Of a DNA stretch of 60,000 nucleotides, positions 23,187 to 35,291 are shown piece after piece (position 1 is the first letter of the stretch; every line of letters starts with the position of its first letter). The position numbers and the translations under genes were made by a program. The stretch covers positions 30,134,001 to 30,194,000 of the forward strand of contig OX485806.1 of the NCBI GenBank assembly GCA_950295325.1, in the 5' to 3' direction. The notes beneath the pieces are model-generated. The model was not told where the DNA came from. It made no database searches and saw only the letters and a list, made by a program, of their open reading frames with translations. This DNA comes from Polytrichum commune (taxonomy: Eukaryota; Streptophyta; Polytrichopsida; Polytrichales; Polytrichaceae).

Positions 23187-23206
23187 AAAAACCGAGTCTA
23201 TGCATG
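23187..23206 (+). repeat. Stranded terminal sequence of the Tc1-like family
   Basis: CAAAAACCGAGTCTATG is identical over this word to the right terminus of the Tc1-like element (about 24557-24573) and in the same orientation, about 180 bp upstream of the element's left end. It may mark an older nested or truncated copy. Confidence 0.6.
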
Positions 23207-23371
23207 AAACAAGGACTTTCATGGGTATTTCACAAAAAGATAATGATAAATTTAGGAAATGTAAAATGTAATTGTAAAAGAACTAGAAGTTGACTTTCAG
23301 ATTATGTCATGGTGATGTCATCAACTTCACTAGGGTTTTGGTGAGAGGAAGAGAGACATCGCTGTCGCATA

Positions 23372-24569
23372 GACTCAGTTTTTGAGGCGGCGTTTGCTAC
23401 CTTCTTTGAGAGCTCTCGTTTTCTTGTTTCTTCATCGTTTTGAGTCAAAAAAAATTTTGAGGGTTTTGTGTGTATCGTGTTGAATACTTCTTGTGGCTTT
23501 GTGGAGGTTGTATAGAAAGATGAGACCTATTTCACGAGAGAAAGAAAAAAATATTATAGCCTTGATAGAGAAGGGGAGGAGCAGCAGAGAGATTGCAAAG
23601 AGTGTGGGTTTGGCACAATCTACAATTAGTAGAGTGAGAAAGAGGCTTTCTATGAGTGTAACATTGTCTAAAGGAGGTCGTCCTAAGGTCCTAACAGAGT
23701 GGGAGAAGCGTTATGCTTCATGGCTAGTTATTGTTGGCGGTTTAGAAACTACAACAGAGGCATCAAAAGTACTTCGAAGAGAGATGGGTGTAAAGATGTG
23801 TGATAATACCTTGAGGAATGCGTTGAGAGAACAAGGATTGTCTTCTTTTACGAAGGTCAAGAAGCATGCTTTGAGTCGGAAGAACATCAAAGACAAATTT
23901 CGCTTTGCTCAAATGCACAAAGATTGGACTGTGAGTGATTGGGAGCGGGTGGTGTTTAGTGATGAAACTACATATGTCGTTTCAATTCAGATGGGAGGAC
24001 TTGGTGTTGGATAGAGGACCAAAAAAACATCCTTGTGCGTGTTGTGAACCAAACTGTGAAGCATGGTGGAGGCTCTATAATGCTTTGAGGTTGTTTCACT
24101 TGTAGAGGATTGGGGTCATTGCATAATTTACAAGGGCACTTGAATGCTAAAGGCTACATTGCAATTTTAGAGCAAGATTTGTGTAGAACATTGTTTGCAT
24201 TTGGGTTCAATATTGAAGAAATCATTTTTCAACAAGACAATGTTGTTGTGCATACAACCAAGATTGTTTGAGAATGATTTGGGAAGCAACCATTTTGTGT
24301 TTTAGAGTGGCTTGCACAATCCCCTTACTTAAATCCTATTGAGCACATATGGGCTTTACTGAAACGGCGATTGAACTCATATTGTAGTCCTCCCAATGGT
24401 ATTCTTCAATTATGGGTTCGAGTGCAAGAAGTTTGCGACTTGATTAGTCTAGAGGAGTGTAGACAATTGTATGCTAGCATGCTTGATCGAATTGCGGTTG
24501 TTTTAGCTGCAAAAAGGGGATGGACAATTTTTTTAAATGTCTTCTACACTGTAGTGCAAAAACCGAGTC
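23372..24569 (+). mobile_element. Tc1/mariner-type DNA transposon, about 1.2 kb
   Basis: Short inverted termini, GACTCAGTTTTTG at 23372 and the complement of GACTCGGTTTTTG ending at 24569. They are bounded by TA at 23370-23371 and 24570-24571, the invariant Tc1/mariner target. The size and the single transposase frame within (about 23493-24535) fit a compact Tc1-like element. Only about 13 bp of terminal repeat are clear; inner parts have diverged or never matched. Confidence 0.75.
23493..24535 (+). pseudogene. Tc1-like DD34E transposase relic
   Basis: The N-terminus has a paired helix-turn-helix of Tc1 type (EKNIIALIEKGRSSREIAK, then STISRVRKRL), followed by a second helical block with KHALSRKNIKDKF. 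The catalytic domain has VVFSDETTY (first Asp, about 23960), FQQDNVVVHTT (second Asp, about 24235) and SPYLNPIEHIW (Glu). I count 34 residues between the second Asp and the Glu, so it is DD34E, the Tc1 signature rather than the DD39D of typical plant mariner-like elements. The frame shifts near 23990, and stops occur near 24080 and twice after VVVHTTKIV, so it is inactive. Confidence 0.88.
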
Positions 24570-24571
24570 TA

Positions 24572-25299
24572 TGTACATACTTTTCTTCAACATCTTTATC
24601 TACTTTGTTGTAATTGAAATCATGATTTTATCATTACAATGGTGTGTAGAATTTTATACTATACAATTTTTGTTTTTATAGCTTTTGATTTTGATCACTC
24701 TTGTTTCCGACATCATTATTTGAATTTATGAGTTCCCTGCATAGATTTGGTTTTTGGAGTCACTGTATTTTGAGGCTTAATTCAATCCAAATGGGAGGTG
24801 TTGTCTGTTGTAGGATATTGAAAAATCAAACATTTTACACTGGACCTAGCCTGCCAATGAAGAACTCTCTAACTTACAAAGCCTAATCTATTCAAATGAA
24901 TGGAAATTTGTGGTATACAAGAAATTGCGACATAGGGGGATTATGTTAATTGTGAAGGTGTACACTAAAGTGTTAACTTTGTAATTTTAGGGGGATAAAA
25001 CTTCAAAATGTGGGTGGAAAATATTGTGGGCCACATTAAGAAGAAAAATCCAATGGAAATTAGAGTGGATGGAGAGCGAAAATCTTGACATATCGGGGTC
25101 CGAGGGTTGTCCGTGCGAGGGGGTGGGTATCTATGGTTTTATTCCCCTTTGTCAGTTCCAAGTCCATGACTACATCTTCATCTATAGTGCATAGGGGAAG
25201 GGGGGTTTTGTCTTTCGGGTCCCTTTCAGTGGCTTATTGAGGCTTCTTAGAGTTAGTCCCTTTAGATTTAGTTTTAATGTCATTTTGCATTAAATTCCA
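24572..25299. other. Intergenic, nothing recognised
   Basis: Short frames only. No termini or RNA genes seen. G-rich runs at about 25100-25130 and 25190-25210. Confidence 0.45.
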
Positions 25300-27550
25300 A
25301 AAGATCTTCATTTTTATGGGCAAAAAAATTCGGCTATCCTTTATTATTATTTTACCTCTCAACAGGTGGTGCGCTGCTTCCAATTCATGACGGCCCTCAC
25401 CTCCATCGAGATGGATCTCGGATCCCTATCTGGTCCAATTTTTTTGATCTATCTAGACACGGAGGCGGGTTTGAAAACGGTATTTTTGGTTTAGACCTAG
25501 TTGTGCAGCTAGCTAGTCAGATGGATTTGACTTTTTTTTCTAGCTAGCCAAATTGTTTGTTTAAGTGCTATGCTAATTATTTAAAAAGTCTTTCACTGCT
25601 ATTATTCGAGTGATATTCTATCCTTACATTATTATTAAAATGTTTGGATTTTCAACGGGATTTTTTTAAAAAAGAAACTTCTCCTCATTTTACCACATTA
25701 TTTGGTATTCTATGATTACACTTCTCTAGTTGCTGTCAATTTGGCAGTACCGACCACTCCATAGTCGGTTCGCATAGCTTTGTCTCTAACTCTTTGCATT
25801 GTTCAAGGTTATAATAGATTTGAAGTATTACCGTCGTAATCATCGGTATTTTGGGGTCCACATTTCGGACGCCCCATTTATATGACTTTGCTTTCTGCTG
25901 TGCATATAATCACAAATAATTCACAACTTGTAGTTGTGATTCTTAATCACCTAGATAATCTAATAAATTATTCAACATATTTGCGCTTGCAATTGGATAT
26001 TTCTTAGGATTTGTCTTTTCTCTGCTATGACCGTTTTCATTACTCTAATTATCATCGATATAAATCTTACGTCGTTTTTCAAATAATTCATGTTTAGTTG
26101 TCTACCAGTTCGTTATACCGGTCTATCTTCGGGCCGCTCTAATCATGTTTTTCATTACAATAAATTATTCGAGTATAAACCATTAATTTTAATTCGTGTT
26201 TCGACATCCTGTCAATCCTGGATTTACATTCACCTGGAAAGTAAATGGGTTATGTTCATATCTATCATTTTTTTTTCCTTCATTATTTCATATGCCATAT
26301 TTAATATATGTTAGTCAAAATTTTAGAGAATATTGATAGAAGTGTTATCAACCTCAAGTTTAGGGCCTTTATATTCGGGACCTTAAATTTTTATATATAT
26401 GATACGAATCCAAGTCTATATACTGGATAAAACATTCTAAATTTTGTTTGAACTCGGAATGTGTTTATAACTCATTTTATGAGCATGATTTTTTTTTACT
26501 AATTTAGAATGCGGTAAATTAATCAATTATATCCCAGCTTCCAATGTCTGTCCCATTCAAGCACGATTCGTCATATTTATTTTACGATCGGATTTTTATT
26601 TATTTATTTGTTTACAACGCCTTAATTAAAATTGGGGTGTTTGGTTTGTCTTTGCTTTGTTATAAGTCTAAAAAATAATCTTTGTTGCGTAAAAATGCGG
26701 CAACTTGGTTCGCGCTTACAATCTTGCTTGTGAAACTTGGTTGGGCAAATTTAAATAGCTCGGCAGTCGTAGCCTCAACTTCCATTTAATTTGTTTCTCC
26801 TTCATATATTCATCGATGAAATTTGTTAATTGACCATATATACCTCATGTTCAGTGTTGCTTTATTTTCCGCTCTCCGCTTCGTCGCGGGTTGATTCTCC
26901 TCTCTTGGTTCATTATTATAAATGCCCTTCATAAACGTTGCGGGCCAATATTTCACTGTCCCGAATATGCGGATGGCCGCAAGGTTGAAATCCCACTGCA
27001 TCACCGCATTCACTCGTTTTTTTAGTTGCATCTATTTTCCGTTTGGCTATTGCGAGTTTTTTCGTCCCGTATTTGAATATAGCCTTTGTTATCCCTTTGA
27101 ACCGTTTGCATATTTTAGGTTTAAAATTTTTGATCATTGCCACCAATTTGCACTTTAGAATTTGGATTGTTTCGATTCTCGTTAACACCATTGTCTTTCT
27201 TAGTTTGATTTTTCCTATAATCGCATGCATTGCCCCTTGCACTAGTTTGGTAGTCTATCATATCATGGATTCTTGTTGACTATTTGTTACACGTCATTTT
27301 CGCAGTTGCGGTTTCTAATTTGATTATCCACATAAGTTTTTTTTTTTTTTTTTTTCATCTCTTTCATTGTCTAATTTTTACTTTATACCTAGCTCCATCG
27401 TTTGCAACTTTGGTTGGCTTTCGAACGTTGTTGATTTTTTAGCTTATCATTTTTCACCTTTCATCCATTTTTTCTCTTAGTATAATTCATTTTTTTCCTT
27501 TGGTTTTGGACTTAGTACCTTTCGCAAGTGTCTACTCTTCTTTAAGACCT
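25300..27550. other. CpG-rich, pyrimidine-skewed block of unknown origin
   Basis: By eye this block differs from its surroundings: the + strand is T/C-rich, and CG dinucleotides are frequent (about 23 in 26701-27060, against about 4 in 240 bp near 30000-30240). Stops are dense in all frames I read. The longest frames (minus strand, 26916-27242 and 26810-27031) are Lys/Arg-rich and match nothing I recognise. A T-run lies at 27337-27355. Boundaries are approximate. Confidence 0.45.
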
Positions 27551-30500
27551 ATTATGGTGGAACCATAATTCTTCGTATTTTGTAATCATGTAGTTCCAAT
27601 ATAAATGGTTCAATCATCCACATAATCTCTGAAAGTAAAGTGACTCATAGTAAAAAATAAGTAACGAAATCATAGATAGATACCCGATGTGATCCAATTT
27701 ATACTCAGTGTTGACAATTTATTGTGGATTCTTGGAATGAAATAATGTAAATGTCACTAGGTATTTGCAGATTTAGTATGGATATGAGTGAAGGGAATAT
27801 GTCAATCAATACACGCCATAAAGTAGCCGCATGGGAGAACCTCCTTCTTCACTACAACATCTATCTCATAATTAATAGTTTATAGTCCAACACATCACTT
27901 TATGACATGTAAACCTTTGAGTGGCATTTTTGAAACGTTGTTTTTTTTCTCTCGGTCTTTAAAAAATGAATCTTCTTCATAAGTCTTCAAGAAAGTTGTT
28001 TATAAAATTGTTTGTTTGAATGACGTTCAAAACTAAATGTAAGCATTTGCATGAAGTATAATTATCAAATAAGGTTATCTCATAACATTACTTAGTTGTA
28101 GGTAGATGCATCATGGGGCTAGAAATTATCCAGGTATCATGTCATTTTTAATCAATTTTGGGTTTCTTTTATAAAATAAATAATATTCGGCCTGAACATT
28201 ATCAGCACCATGCCTTTGAAAACTGACACCTAACTAAACTTGGCTTGCTCTATTGAAGTTGTAGTTTATTTAAAATGTTAAAAAAAAAAAAGGCATTTGT
28301 TGATAGCTTGTCGAAGGTCCCACGTGTAATTCCGTACTGGATTTGAACTTGATGGCCACGTACGCTTGTTTTAAGGTTTGTACTTACTCGCACCAAATAT
28401 TCAAAAGTTGTCAACCTTGGATCTACTCTCCCTTTTTAAATAGGTGCAAAGAGTGAAGCTAAGTAATAATATGTTATTCAAAAGAAAAATATTTTATTTC
28501 CCTCGAATTTGGTCACATGTCATATCTACATTGGTTACAATAGACTTAGAGCCCATGTGGAGACTATGCTCCAAATTTAGTGAAGATGAAATTAAGTGTC
28601 CTTTCTAGTAGATCAGACTGTACAGTTCAACTTATGAAACTTGATGACAAACAAACAAAAATCTTATTCACTTGAACTCTTACATGATTGGCATAAAGTG
28701 TACAAGTGTGATACAAGCCCATGAAGTGCAAAGTGTGGAATAATTACTGTATGAGTGCTTAAGTTAAGTGCACATCTATAAACAACCTACAAAAGGACAT
28801 TTGTAAGGTTGGTGTGTGTGTGTGTGTGAGCAAGAGGGTGGGTTGGTGGGTGGATGGGATAGAGAGAGGTCAAGTATTTTGTTTTTTCCTCTTTTATGAG
28901 GAAATGGAAAGAAATGCTATAGAAAGTCTCATCCCTTTGATAGAGGTTTCATCACAAGGGTATTTACCGCAACACATGGTATTCAATACACATAGGTATG
29001 TGAGATACAAAAAACTCAAGTTTTAGTTTGAAGTTGGGCCTATGTTAGGTTGTACACTAAATAATCTGAAGATCGGTTATAAGTGGGGACAAAGAAATAC
29101 ATAATTAATTTGGGATTTTGCAAAGATAGAACATTATTGAGTAGTCACTTAGGTGTGTCAAGTGGAACTTCTTTGGGGTTATGTGGAGATATTCCAAGCA
29201 TTATACCAATTGCATGCACCACATAATTCTATATTGGTATATGAGGCCTTTCCATTGTAACAATCAAGCCATTGGCTCTGTCAATTGTCACTCTTTATGC
29301 AGCCATTATAACACATTTATTTAGAGGTGAGATCCATTCTCTTTTCCTAATATACCCCATCATTCCTAAACCATAGTTTTAGCTTATTATTCAATCTTAG
29401 TCCCTTGATCTCGTCTCATGAAATCTAATTGAGGGTAGGATGGTAGCAAGATCTTTCAATCTCGCTAGGATTCACAATGACCATGCAAGATAGTCATGAA
29501 TTGCTTGATTTAGTATTCCTACAGTGATTGAACAAACTTATAATGCTCAAAATGTCATATAAGCTTCCAAAGTCATATGGAGTTTACTTCAAAAGGGAAC
29601 TGATTTAATATTCATATTCAACAAATAATTTGATGATGCAGATCCTAGTCAAAATATCCTAGGCTACTCCTATACTATTATAATTGTTATGTCAAAGAAA
29701 TCATGACACCTTGTTAGACTTAAAGTTTATACACTATTGCAATCAAGAAATGTAGTTCATGTGAGTTATTGTCTAGAGTTTTGTGGTGGTATAATTTCTA
29801 TTTGTAAATGTGATTTTCTGCATGTGCAACACAAATAGGTAGTGATGGTTAAGTAGATTAGATAATATTGCAAAATATACCAAACTTTTGTTTCAATAAT
29901 TGGCATTTGGATGAACTAAAAGTAAGTTGAGATGACAATGCGGTCATCTTATTCATAAGAAGTGTCAGTAGAAACATTACCACAATGACATAAAATACCA
30001 CATGACATTAAATACAACATAATTTAGAGTCCTCACTTGAGTTTGTTTCTAGGTAAGACCTTGGCACAATTCCTGTAGGGACAAAGAAGTTTCAAAGCCA
30101 ACTGTTGATCGAATTCTCTCCACAATAAGTAGATGTAAGTGTGCGCCCTCCATGATCTCATCATGGACATGAACAAGTGACCAAATCACAGGTAGATCAC
30201 TTAGTGCATTTTAAAAAAGACGTGCGGCATAATATAGAGAGGATTAAAATCATTTGAAATAAAAATTATAAAGGAATTCCAAATAATGAAGGGGCCATTA
30301 AATGTAGACAATCCCATTATAAGTAAGTTAGATGGACATAAAACGTGGGCCATTATTTTGTTGTAAAATTAATATAGGGGCTGAAGATAAGGATCCTAGA
30401 AGGTATGTTTAGTATGGTATGTAAATGGGTTTAGGACTCACGGGGATGGATGATATTTGGTATTTCTGTATGTCCAAAAATAGATGAAAAGGGAACGCGC

Positions 30501-31620
30501 CGTCGTTGGGGTCGTCCCTAAATTGTGGACTCCACCCTAAATTGTAAATTCTAAACCCGCTTTACTATGCTCTGTGTTTTTGGTCACTTGCATTGCAATA
30601 TATGACCGCTATGATATTTGTGCTGGCATCTCCTATGTGTTTTCATCATAACAGTGTTTGCAATGGTATTACTTTGTTATGGTCTCCTATGTGTTTTCTT
30701 CATAACTATGTTTGCAATGGTATTACTGTTTGCACCCTTCTTTGTTTCCATGCTTTCCCTCAACACTCATCAATTGCGTTAGGAAGTAGATTAGCTTTTA
30801 TTACTTAAAAGGAATATAGAGTACAAAAAATTGCAATGACTTGGACAATATAAGTAATGGAAGGGTGCAAACAAATGGGTCATTTTTGAAATTTAAGTAA
30901 TTATAGGGAGGCTTTAATTCAACCCTTGAAGGTAAATAGCCCCAAAACAAAAAACCCCCAGCCGCATGTGGTGCACAAAAATGCCTTAGAGTGATCTACC
31001 CGTGGACCAAATGCACTTTTATCCTTCTCCATGTGTGTTATAATTCCTCTCCAAAGGTAACATGTTATTCTCCTTGATATATGTTATGTATAATACCATT
31101 GAGCACATTCATTATTGTTTACATTTCACATGAAATCCGTTACACCAAGTTTAGGATTTACTATGCTTAGCATTAATTGTGTGGAAGATTCATTCTTACG
31201 ACTCTTGGAGCATTTCTCAATCCAAACATAACATCTCATGATCACCATATGATACATCATGAGATATAAAGCATGGTGTCCTTAAATTCCATATTGGGTG
31301 TAATCCTTGGATTACTCTAGGATTATGTAAAAGATGCTTATGTGGCACATAAAAGGTGGGGCACGACCTAGATGGGTAGCACAAATTGATGGCCCTGTAA
31401 GTATGACCACAATGAGTTTGAGAATTATTTGATTTTGAGATTCTGTCAAAAATTGAGATATAATTTTTATATTTTGAGGCGCATGGCCTTAGGAAGATTG
31501 ATGCACTTTGAAATATCGATGCATTGAGATAGTTGACACATGAATCATCTCACTGCAATAAGTATTCAAATTCACCAACATGTTAGAAATATGTATGACA
31601 TTCATTCCTAACATTTGTCC
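27551..31620. other. AT-rich intergenic DNA, no gene recognised
   Basis: Contains a GT microsatellite at 28810-28829 and the short duplication at 30629, but no coherent coding sequence. 28500-28620 weakly resembles 5820-5950. The frames present are short and isolated. Confidence 0.45.
30629..30736 (+). repeat. Two tandem 54-bp units
   Basis: TCTCCTATGTGTTTTC starts at 30629 and again at 30683, followed in both by CATAAC, TGTTTGCAATGGTATTACT. The unit is 18 codons long, so any frame is preserved, but the surrounding frame has no other support as a gene. Confidence 0.85.
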
Positions 31621-31689
31621 CTTATAGCCCCAATAGATGGGAGTAGGCAAGCTCAAAAGCCTCACGGTAAAGGGACCTTGGGGGGGGGG

Positions 31690-32440
31690 GGGGGTGGATT
31701 GTTCATTGGAAACCTAAGTGACGTGCGTGGGTCAATATGAAGTTTAAACCCCATATGTACAAGAACTTTATAAAGAATAAAAAATGTTAACAACATGATA
31801 GAAAATGGACTCATGTATCTATACTAAGCTTTTCAATTTAATATGATTAAGGCATCCACTACATATACAAAATATAAATCATGAACTAGAAGTTATATAT
31901 TATAATGATTTTGTAATATAAAATGTAAAAATCTTTATTAGATATAAAATCCACTTTCACTTTCCAATGAGAAGATCATTGAACACTTTTCATTCATAGC
32001 ATGTGACTCAATGATTGCATCATACAAACAAAGACAATAGCATAATAACATAGCCACAATTTGGAGAGTAGAACTCCAAAGGGCCCATGAGCACTCCACC
32101 AACCTCCATTTTGTAAAAAATGTAGAACCCAAACGTAAACCCTAACAAGAGTGGACATGGCAGTAATTGAAGATTATTACCATATTACCACAATGGATGA
32201 ACACGTGAATTGGATGAAACTAACTTATCTATTGTCATTTTTTTCTATAAACTTTGGGCCCCCTTTTGTACATCTACCTTTGCTGCAAAATTCTTAATAG
32301 GCTTTTTAAAGTACACACTAGATAAACAATAATACTCATCCCTTATGTATATTATGTACACTAATGCCTCAAATAACACCCCTTCTTACACTCACATTAG
32401 TTCGTACGTGGTATGAAGAGTCCACCCCCTGGGTAAATGG
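31690..32440 (+). repeat. Dispersed repeat, copy A
   Basis: Collinear with 48285-48700 in the same orientation. Shared words in order: TTCATTGGAAACCTAA, GACATGCGTGGGT (GACGTGCGTGGGT here), CACTTTCCAATGAGAA, AATTGGATGAAACTA, CAAAATTCTTAATAG, CTCAAATAACACCCC and GGTATGAAGAGTCCACCCCC. This copy has two extra segments of about 200-250 bp. A G-run of about 15 lies just upstream at 31680-31694. I could not assign a transposon class. Confidence 0.75.
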
Positions 32441-32876
32441 ACCTAATTTGGTTCTTTATCGTAATCGAACACCTGCATTCGAGTGGCGTGTGGTTAGGCG
32501 TGGAACTAAGAACAAACACCATGTACGAACATCATCGTGTGTTTTAAAATGGTTGGGACTACATGCTCATAATTTCTATTTTATTTTAGGTTCGATAATC
32601 AACATAACGAAGGGGACATATAACATCATTCAAGAATAAAGGGCATCATCATTTAGAAGATTCCCTTTCTTCTAAAATGATCATACAACTCCCTACAATT
32701 ATGGTGACTATTGAACCTGTGCTAGCTAACAAATTCTAAACACGTAGTCCAATCTCTTTTAAAGCACACGATGATGTCGGTTTAGTGTCCATTTCTAGTT
32801 CCGCGCCTAACACCACACCATGCAAATGTAGGTGTCCGATTAAGATGAAAAACCAAATTACCTTAAATAAAACAAA
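32441..32876. mobile_element. Foldback element with roughly 200-bp arms
   Basis: The left part (from CCTAATTTGGTTCTTTATCG at about 32450) is the inverted copy of the right part (ending about 32875). The arms correspond through G(A/G)ACACCT, GTG.GGTTAGGCG, CATCATCGTGTG and GGACTAC.TG, in to the centre near 32640-32660. Ends and target duplication are not sharp; TAAAT occurs on both flanks. Related single arms occur at 22715-22865, 44000-44100 (opposite orientation) and 47830-47960. No coding capacity. Confidence 0.7.
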
Positions 32877-33059
32877 TTTAACCCTTGGGTTCCCCACAAG
32901 TAAGGACAATAATTTTTACCTAGAACATTTAACCAATAAATTACCAACCAACAAATTACACATTCTAGAGTCCACTTACCCTAAACAAGTAAGGACAAGA
33001 CAAAACACAAAAACACAAAGGAATCCCCTTGAACAATGTGCCCAATACACACACACGCG

Positions 33060-33530
33060 GAGACCAAGTCATGGTGTTCTCTCCACTCGGAGGGAGGGAG
33101 TGAAGGGAGGGAGGGAGGGCAAAGGTTGAGGGAGTGGAAGGAGTTGAAGGATTGATTGCGAAGCATTGCATAACTTAGCTCCTCCTAGTTTTATCAAATC
33201 ATCATCCGCGTCATCACTTGCACTGGCGCATCATTGCGTCCATCCATGTCAATCGCAGCCATCAGATGATGGGGGAGGGCCAAGTGATGATGTACATGGC
33301 CCCCGCTCGTGTCATGATGGCGATGGCGCCCCACAAACAGAATTAGCCCTGGGAGCTGGAAGAGCAGAGCAGTTTGGGCGTTTTGGGTGTTCTGTTTTCG
33401 GTCTGCAATGCGGTGCGACTTCCGGGGGAGGTTTGAGCAAGAAATGCAATGGAAACGAGATTGAAGAGACGATGGTTTCAATTCTTCATGGCGGAGAGGG
33501 AGAGATGATGTGAGCTGTCACAGGTGCGCA
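33060..33530 (+). promoter_or_regulatory. Candidate promoter and first leader exon of NRPD2/E2
   Basis: GC- and CpG-richer than the flanking DNA, starting with a GGGA-rich tract (33088-33140). It ends in a possible exon edge, GAGCTGTCACAG followed by GTGCGC (33512-33528). The NRPD2/E2 start codon lies directly behind an acceptor at 36451-36452, so at least one upstream leader exon must exist, and this is the best-looking candidate nearby. The open frame at 33166-33513 is low-complexity and I do not call it a protein. This is an inference from composition only. Confidence 0.3.
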
Positions 33531-35291
33531 ATCTCTTTCTTCTACCTGGGTTCTGGGTTTTGGGTTTAGTTATGTGAATTGGAGGTCACCGAGAGTTCTT
33601 GGTAATGGAGACCCGGGATTCTTGATTCTGTTTCGGGGCAGTCTTTTGTTTTGGTCCCTCTGTGCTTTGGCAGGTGATGATTTATTTAAATTTTTATTTT
33701 TTCGTGTTTCTTGCATGAAAGAATTTGAGTTGAAGTTTGTGGCTATGGCATTTTGGTATGTCAATTTTTTTTTGGGTAGTGTAGAGTTAAGAAGGCAACC
33801 CCAAACTCATCACAGTTTTTCTGGCCATGGGGTTACCGATTAAGACAAGGCTGGTTTTTGGCATTTTCTGGAAATAAAAAACAGGTTTATATCTCTTCCC
33901 AGGTGCAATGCAGTGCTATTCTGTGCTGTAGGCTTTTGGCTTTGTTCACTTATGCACATTGTGTTGGAGCATTAAAGAATGTATAGTTATGGACAAAGAA
34001 TTATTCCTCAAGAGTACAAACAGATCATAGTGAGGACTTAATGCTATAGTCTCTGATCTGTAATCGCTGCATTCCTTCATATTGGTGACATGGAAGATGC
34101 CATTCTTTCTTTGTCGAAACGCAGTGCTCCTTACTTAAGACCATGGAACTCTGCAAGCTTCTTGGAAATTCTTCCAATGGAATTCTTCTTCTCGGGATTG
34201 GGGTACGTTGAATTTGTTGGCTACTACTGCAAATGGGTGGAAGCAAATGGGTTAAAACGGAGGTTTTTGAAATTTTATTGATTATAAGGCAGGCACACAA
34301 GAAGAAAATTCCTGGGCAGTAGTCCAAGGAGAATTTAAGCCTCTGGTCTGCCTAAATATTTAGACCTACAATTTAAAACCTGGCGATAGTAGGAGATGGT
34401 GTCAGTGGCATGTATCTCTTTTGAGGTACAAACTACTGCAATTGTATTGCGGATCTTTATTCCAATGTCACAAAAAGGGCAGCTACATGCAGTTTATGTT
34501 GCTGATCTGTCTATGTTCTACCTCGAGTTCTACGCTGGGACATCCTTGTTTTTATGGAATAAGCATACGAAGTCATTTTGAACTAGGTCTCTCTTCATGA
34601 TTTCAGGATGTCTTTACTATTTGAGTGCGTGAAGAATGTTCGCCTTCAATGTCAAGGCTTTTGATTATCTGTTAGAGATCTGTTGAACATATGTTTAACA
34701 GTTTTACAATCGTTTAACAGTTTCTACACTCTCAGAATCGTTTAGATTGAAGAATGTGCTCGAGCTTCCTACAAAACCTTCTTTCGATATTTGGAGTATC
34801 AGTAGGTAGGTAGGTACCTACATTGAAGCATCTTCAGATGTATATTCGAGCCATGTGAACTTATTTTTTAAGTTATTCTCCATGTCTTGCAACCTGTTCC
34901 TTAAATAATAGCCGTCTTTTCCATGGATGTCATAAGCGGATGCCAAATTTTGTTTACATATTGTGACTACCACTATTGCGCTCTTCTTGCTTCCTGGATG
35001 TTCTTGAACCCATTCTGGTGTTCTGCCCACAATCCCCCAATTTAACTCGAATTAAACTAGTACTCTGTACTTTGGATTGGTTTCTCTGTGACGTATCTTC
35101 TTGTTTGCACAAAGTTGTGATTCTGGGTTGCATGAGTTAATTGTAAGATATCCTCATTCAACATGAATTATGTCTTACCGCAGTTTGAATTTTTTATGCA
35201 GATGATACTTCTGACTGGATTTCTGCATGGCAGACCACTGAGTGAGTGCTCCTTGAGGCTTCGCTTTGTTGCAAGCTTGTAAAGAGAAAGA
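33531..35291. other. Probable leader intron or intergenic DNA upstream of NRPD2/E2
   Basis: No conserved coding sequence recognised. Composition is intermediate, with scattered possible exon-like segments but none supported by similarity. Confidence 0.35.

Noticed and set aside
26916-27242. Lys-rich minus-strand frame in the CpG-rich block
   Set aside because: No recognisable motif and flanked by stop-dense sequence; composition alone explains it.
33166-33513. 115-codon frame upstream of NRPD2/E2
   Set aside because: GC-rich, low-complexity translation with no domain; better explained as leader or promoter DNA.
34090-34281. Short frames between the candidate promoter and NRPD2/E2
   Set aside because: No similarity, no partner exons; consistent with leader-intron sequence.
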